Positions 61,941 to 64,000 of a stretch of DNA of 64,000 bases are shown piece by piece. Below the pieces are notes generated by a model. That model had not been told where the DNA came from and ran no database searches. It was given only the letters and a program-made list of their open reading frames with translations. Origin of the DNA: Microbispora sp. H11081 (lineage in GTDB: Bacteria; Actinomycetota; Actinomycetes; Streptosporangiales; Streptosporangiaceae); contig NZ_JABBWV010000008.1 in the NCBI RefSeq assembly GCF_012999535.1, positions 186,001 through 250,000 on the forward strand, given 5' to 3'. How positions within the stretch are numbered: position 1 is the stretch's first letter; every line of letters starts with the position of its first letter. A program made the translations under genes and the position numbers.

Positions 61941-63479
61941 ATGTCCAAGCCTCTCGCCACGGCACTCGCGGCCGCACTCGGCGCGGTGCTCGCCTCCGCC
62001 GCGCTCGTCGCGACCGGGCCCGCTCCGGCGGGCGCGGCCACCGGCGGATTCGACTTCACCCGGGCGCAGGCCGCCACCACGGGCCTCCGGGCGCCCTGGG
62101 GCATGGCCTTCCTCCCCGACGGCAGCGCCCTCGTCTCGGAACGCGACACCGCGACCATCGCGCAGGTGCGACCAGGATCCGCGCCCGTGCGGGTGGCCAC
62201 CGTCCCGAACGTGTCGCCGGGGGGCGAGGGCGGCCTGCTCGGCATCGCCGTCTCCCCCTCCTACGCCCAGGACCAGTGGGTCTACGCCTATTTCACCTCC
62301 GCCTCCGACAACCGGGTGGTCCGGTTCAGGCTCGGCTCCCCGCAGACCCAGCAGGCGATCCTCACGGGCATCCCCCGCGCCCAGTTCCACAACGGCGGGC
62401 GCATCGCGTTCGGCCCCGACGGCATGCTGTACGTCAGCACCGGCGACGCGGGGACCACCGCCAACGCCCAGGACCTGAACAGCACCGGCGGCAAGATCCT
62501 CCGGATGCGGCCCGACGGCACGGTCCCGGCGGACAACCCGTTCTCCGGCTCGCGGGTCTACAGCTACGGCCACCGCAACGTGCAGGGGCTCGCCTGGGAC
62601 GAGAGCGGCCGGCTGTACGCCACCGAGTTCGGCCAGAACACCACGGACGAGATCAACCACATCCAGCCGGGACGCAACTACGGCTGGCCGGTCTGCGAGG
62701 GCGTGTGCGGCGACTCGCGCTACACCAACCCCATCCAGACCTGGAGCACCTCGGAGGCCTCGCCCAGCGGCCTCGCCTACGCCAACGGCACGCTCTTCGC
62801 CGCGGCGCTGCGCGGGACGCGGCTGTGGGCGGTCCCGGTCAGCGGGGGCAGCAGGTCGGGCACGCCGGTGAGCGAGTTCCAGGGCACGTACGGACGCCTG
62901 CGCGCCGTGACCGTGGGCCCGGACGGATGGCTCTGGGTGGCGACGAGCAACCGCGACGGCAGGGGGACCCCGGCCGCCGACGACGACCGGATCATCCGCG
63001 TCCCGCCGGCGGGCGGCCCCTCGCCGTCGCCGAGCCCTTCACCGAGCCCTTCACCGAGCCCTTCACCGTCGGCCAGCCCGTCGCCGTCACCGTCGCCGAG
63101 TCCCTCGCCGTCGCCCAGCGTCTCTCCCTCCGCCCGCCCCTCGCCCGGCGTCTCGCCGTCGGCCGGTCCGCGCGCGTGCTCGGCGTCGTACCAGGTGGTC
63201 AACCAGTGGCAGGGCGGCTTCCAGGGCGAGCTGACGGTGCGCAACACGGGAACCGCGGCGACGTCGTCGTGGACCGTCACCCTGACCTTCCCCAACGGCC
63301 AGCGCGTCACGCAGATGTGGGGCGGGCTCTTCACCCAGTCGGGTGCGACGGTCACCGTCACCAACGAGTCCTGGAACGGCACGCTCGCGCCGAACGCGTC
63401 GACGACGGCCGGTTTCCTCGCGAGCTGGTCCGGCGGCGCCAACGGGACCCCGGCGCCCGTGACCTGTACGGCCGCCTGA
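61941..63479 (+). CDS. Secreted PQQ-type sugar dehydrogenase with CBM2-like domain
   Basis: 512 residues from the ATG at 61941, after GGAG. A signal peptide ending near AGAA leads to a glucose/sorbosone dehydrogenase propeller with the catalytic His (FHNGGRIAFGPDG, H150) and PQQ-contacting Arg (GHRNVQG, R212) intact. A Ser-Pro linker of about 50 residues leads to a CBM2-type domain with three exposed-type Trp (QWQGG, QMWGG, ESWNG) and terminal Cys. It should oxidise sugars or polysaccharide ends outside the cell using PQQ, tethered to cellulose or similar glycan. Confidence 0.87.
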   Translation: MSKPLATALAAALGAVLASAALVATGPAPAGAATGGFDFTRAQAATTGLRAPWGMAFLPDGSALVSERDTATIAQVRPGSAPVRVATVPNVSPGGEGGLLGIAVSPSYAQDQWVYAYFTSASDNRVVRFRLGSPQTQQAILTGIPRAQFHNGGRIAFGPDGMLYVSTGDAGTTANAQDLNSTGGKILRMRPDGTVPADNPFSGSRVYSYGHRNVQGLAWDESGRLYATEFGQNTTDEINHIQPGRNYGWPVCEGVCGDSRYTNPIQTWSTSEASPSGLAYANGTLFAAALRGTRLWAVPVSGGSRSGTPVSEFQGTYGRLRAVTVGPDGWLWVATSNRDGRGTPAADDDRIIRVPPAGGPSPSPSPSPSPSPSPSPSASPSPSPSPSPSPSPSVSPSARPSPGVSPSAGPRACSASYQVVNQWQGGFQGELTVRNTGTAATSSWTVTLTFPNGQRVTQMWGGLFTQSGATVTVTNESWNGTLAPNASTTAGFLASWSGGANGTPAPVTCTAA

Positions 63480-63491
63480 CGCCCGCCCGGG

Positions 63492-64000
63492 TCAGCGTGG
63501 CCCGACGAAGAGGGTCTGGGTGGCCGTGCCGACCTCGCCCGACTGGTCGAACAGCGTGGTGCGGGTGAGCCCGCGCCCCTGCGGCCCGATCGTCGTGGCG
63601 GCGTCCAGGCAGATCCACTCCCCTTCGGGGGCGCGGAACAGCGAGATGGTGAGGTCCACGTTGGCGAAGAGATAGGCGTCGAAGTCCAGGACGCCGCTGA
63701 TGCCGCTGGCGCTGTCGGCGAACATCGCGAGCCGTTCCAGCGGCGTGATGTCCTCGCCCTCGACCAGTGGCACCCGGGCCCTGCCCCACGCCACGGCGGG
63801 CCCGGGCTCGTCCGCTGAGCCCTTGACGAACCGCCAGTCCGTGGCCCTGCCGTACCCGAAGCCCCGGGCGATCCAGGAGCCGGCGTCATCGGGGACGGGC
63901 GGCGGGACCGGCGCGGGCGGCGGCGCGGCCTCGCTGGCCGGGCTGCCGGCTTCCCTGATGCGCCAGACGGTCGCCCTGACCAGCTCACGCCCGCCGGAGA
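63492..64000 (-). CDS. TesB-like acyl-CoA thioesterase family protein, 5' part outside the window
   Basis: The last 168 codons of a gene that continues past the right edge. The C-terminal hot-dog domain is seen in PLERLAMFADSASGISGVLD, AYLFANVDLTISLFRAPEGE and WICLDAATTIGPQGRGLTRT, ending LFDQSGEVGTATQTLFVGPR. This is the TesB-like double hot-dog fold, in which such C-terminal halves carry the active-site Asp and Thr region. A Pro-rich interdomain segment precedes it. Substrate unknown. Confidence 0.82.
   Translation of the reverse strand, partial: SGGRELVRATVWRIREAGSPASEAAPPPAPVPPPVPDDAGSWIARGFGYGRATDWRFVKGSADEPGPAVAWGRARVPLVEGEDITPLERLAMFADSASGISGVLDFDAYLFANVDLTISLFRAPEGEWICLDAATTIGPQGRGLTRTTLFDQSGEVGTATQTLFVGPR

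Overview
The window is 64 kb of very GC-rich actinobacterial chromosome. Strong GC bias at third codon positions, GTG starts, leaderless-looking genes, an F420-type LLM oxidoreductase, a divergent glgM/glgC pair, a DUF5685 protein, LAL-type LuxR giants, a LigD polymerase-domain gene, and class Ia nrdAB behind a cobalamin riboswitch together suggest a filamentous actinomycete. Streptosporangiales is my best guess, inferred from gene content only. I see no prophage, CRISPR array, rRNA operon or intact insertion sequence.

Layout. 0-7 kb: a membrane operon (YihY/BrkB plus two PAP2 phosphatases), a secreted repeat protein, then two regulator/enzyme pairs (TetR with LLM oxidoreductase, MarR with VOC protein) that share divergent operator regions. 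7-16 kb: pgeF, a zinc alcohol dehydrogenase, glgM and glgC of alpha-glucan synthesis, an Rv1733c-like membrane protein, an enoyl-CoA hydratase, a DUF5685 protein with an extremely Cys-rich tail, a 237-bp nested palindromic element, and a beta-helical membrane protein. 16-24 kb: mscS, nrdB and nrdA with a B12 riboswitch, paired NrdR boxes and a sequestered Shine-Dalgarno, an orphan TctC lipoprotein, and glmS with a small upstream gene. 24-27 kb: decayed lipoprotein remnants, a methyltransferase, a PfpI-like protein, and tRNA-Gly and tRNA-Val.

27-38 kb is the most unusual stretch. A molybdopterin oxidoreductase homologue has lost its N-terminal iron-sulfur cysteines and sits upstream of a small protein with GFD pentads. 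Divergent from it are a LAL regulator, an alpha/beta hydrolase with a Cys nucleophile, and a large GMC oxidoreductase. 38-49 kb: an orphan P450 lacking ExxR, a DUF2332 gene, an aminoglycoside-phosphotransferase-like kinase, a PadR-ABC exporter operon, and two translationally coupled histidine kinases with no response regulator. 49-64 kb: a second LAL regulator, a CbiX-like protein, DUF2203 and VOC genes, a MmyB-type regulator divergent from an MFS exporter, gdhA, two GNAT genes (one frameshifted), a tandem pair of secreted PQQ-type sugar dehydrogenases with carbohydrate-binding domains (the first lacking two active-site residues), and the end of a thioesterase gene.

All family calls come from reading the translated sequence and remembered family motifs; no database search was run.
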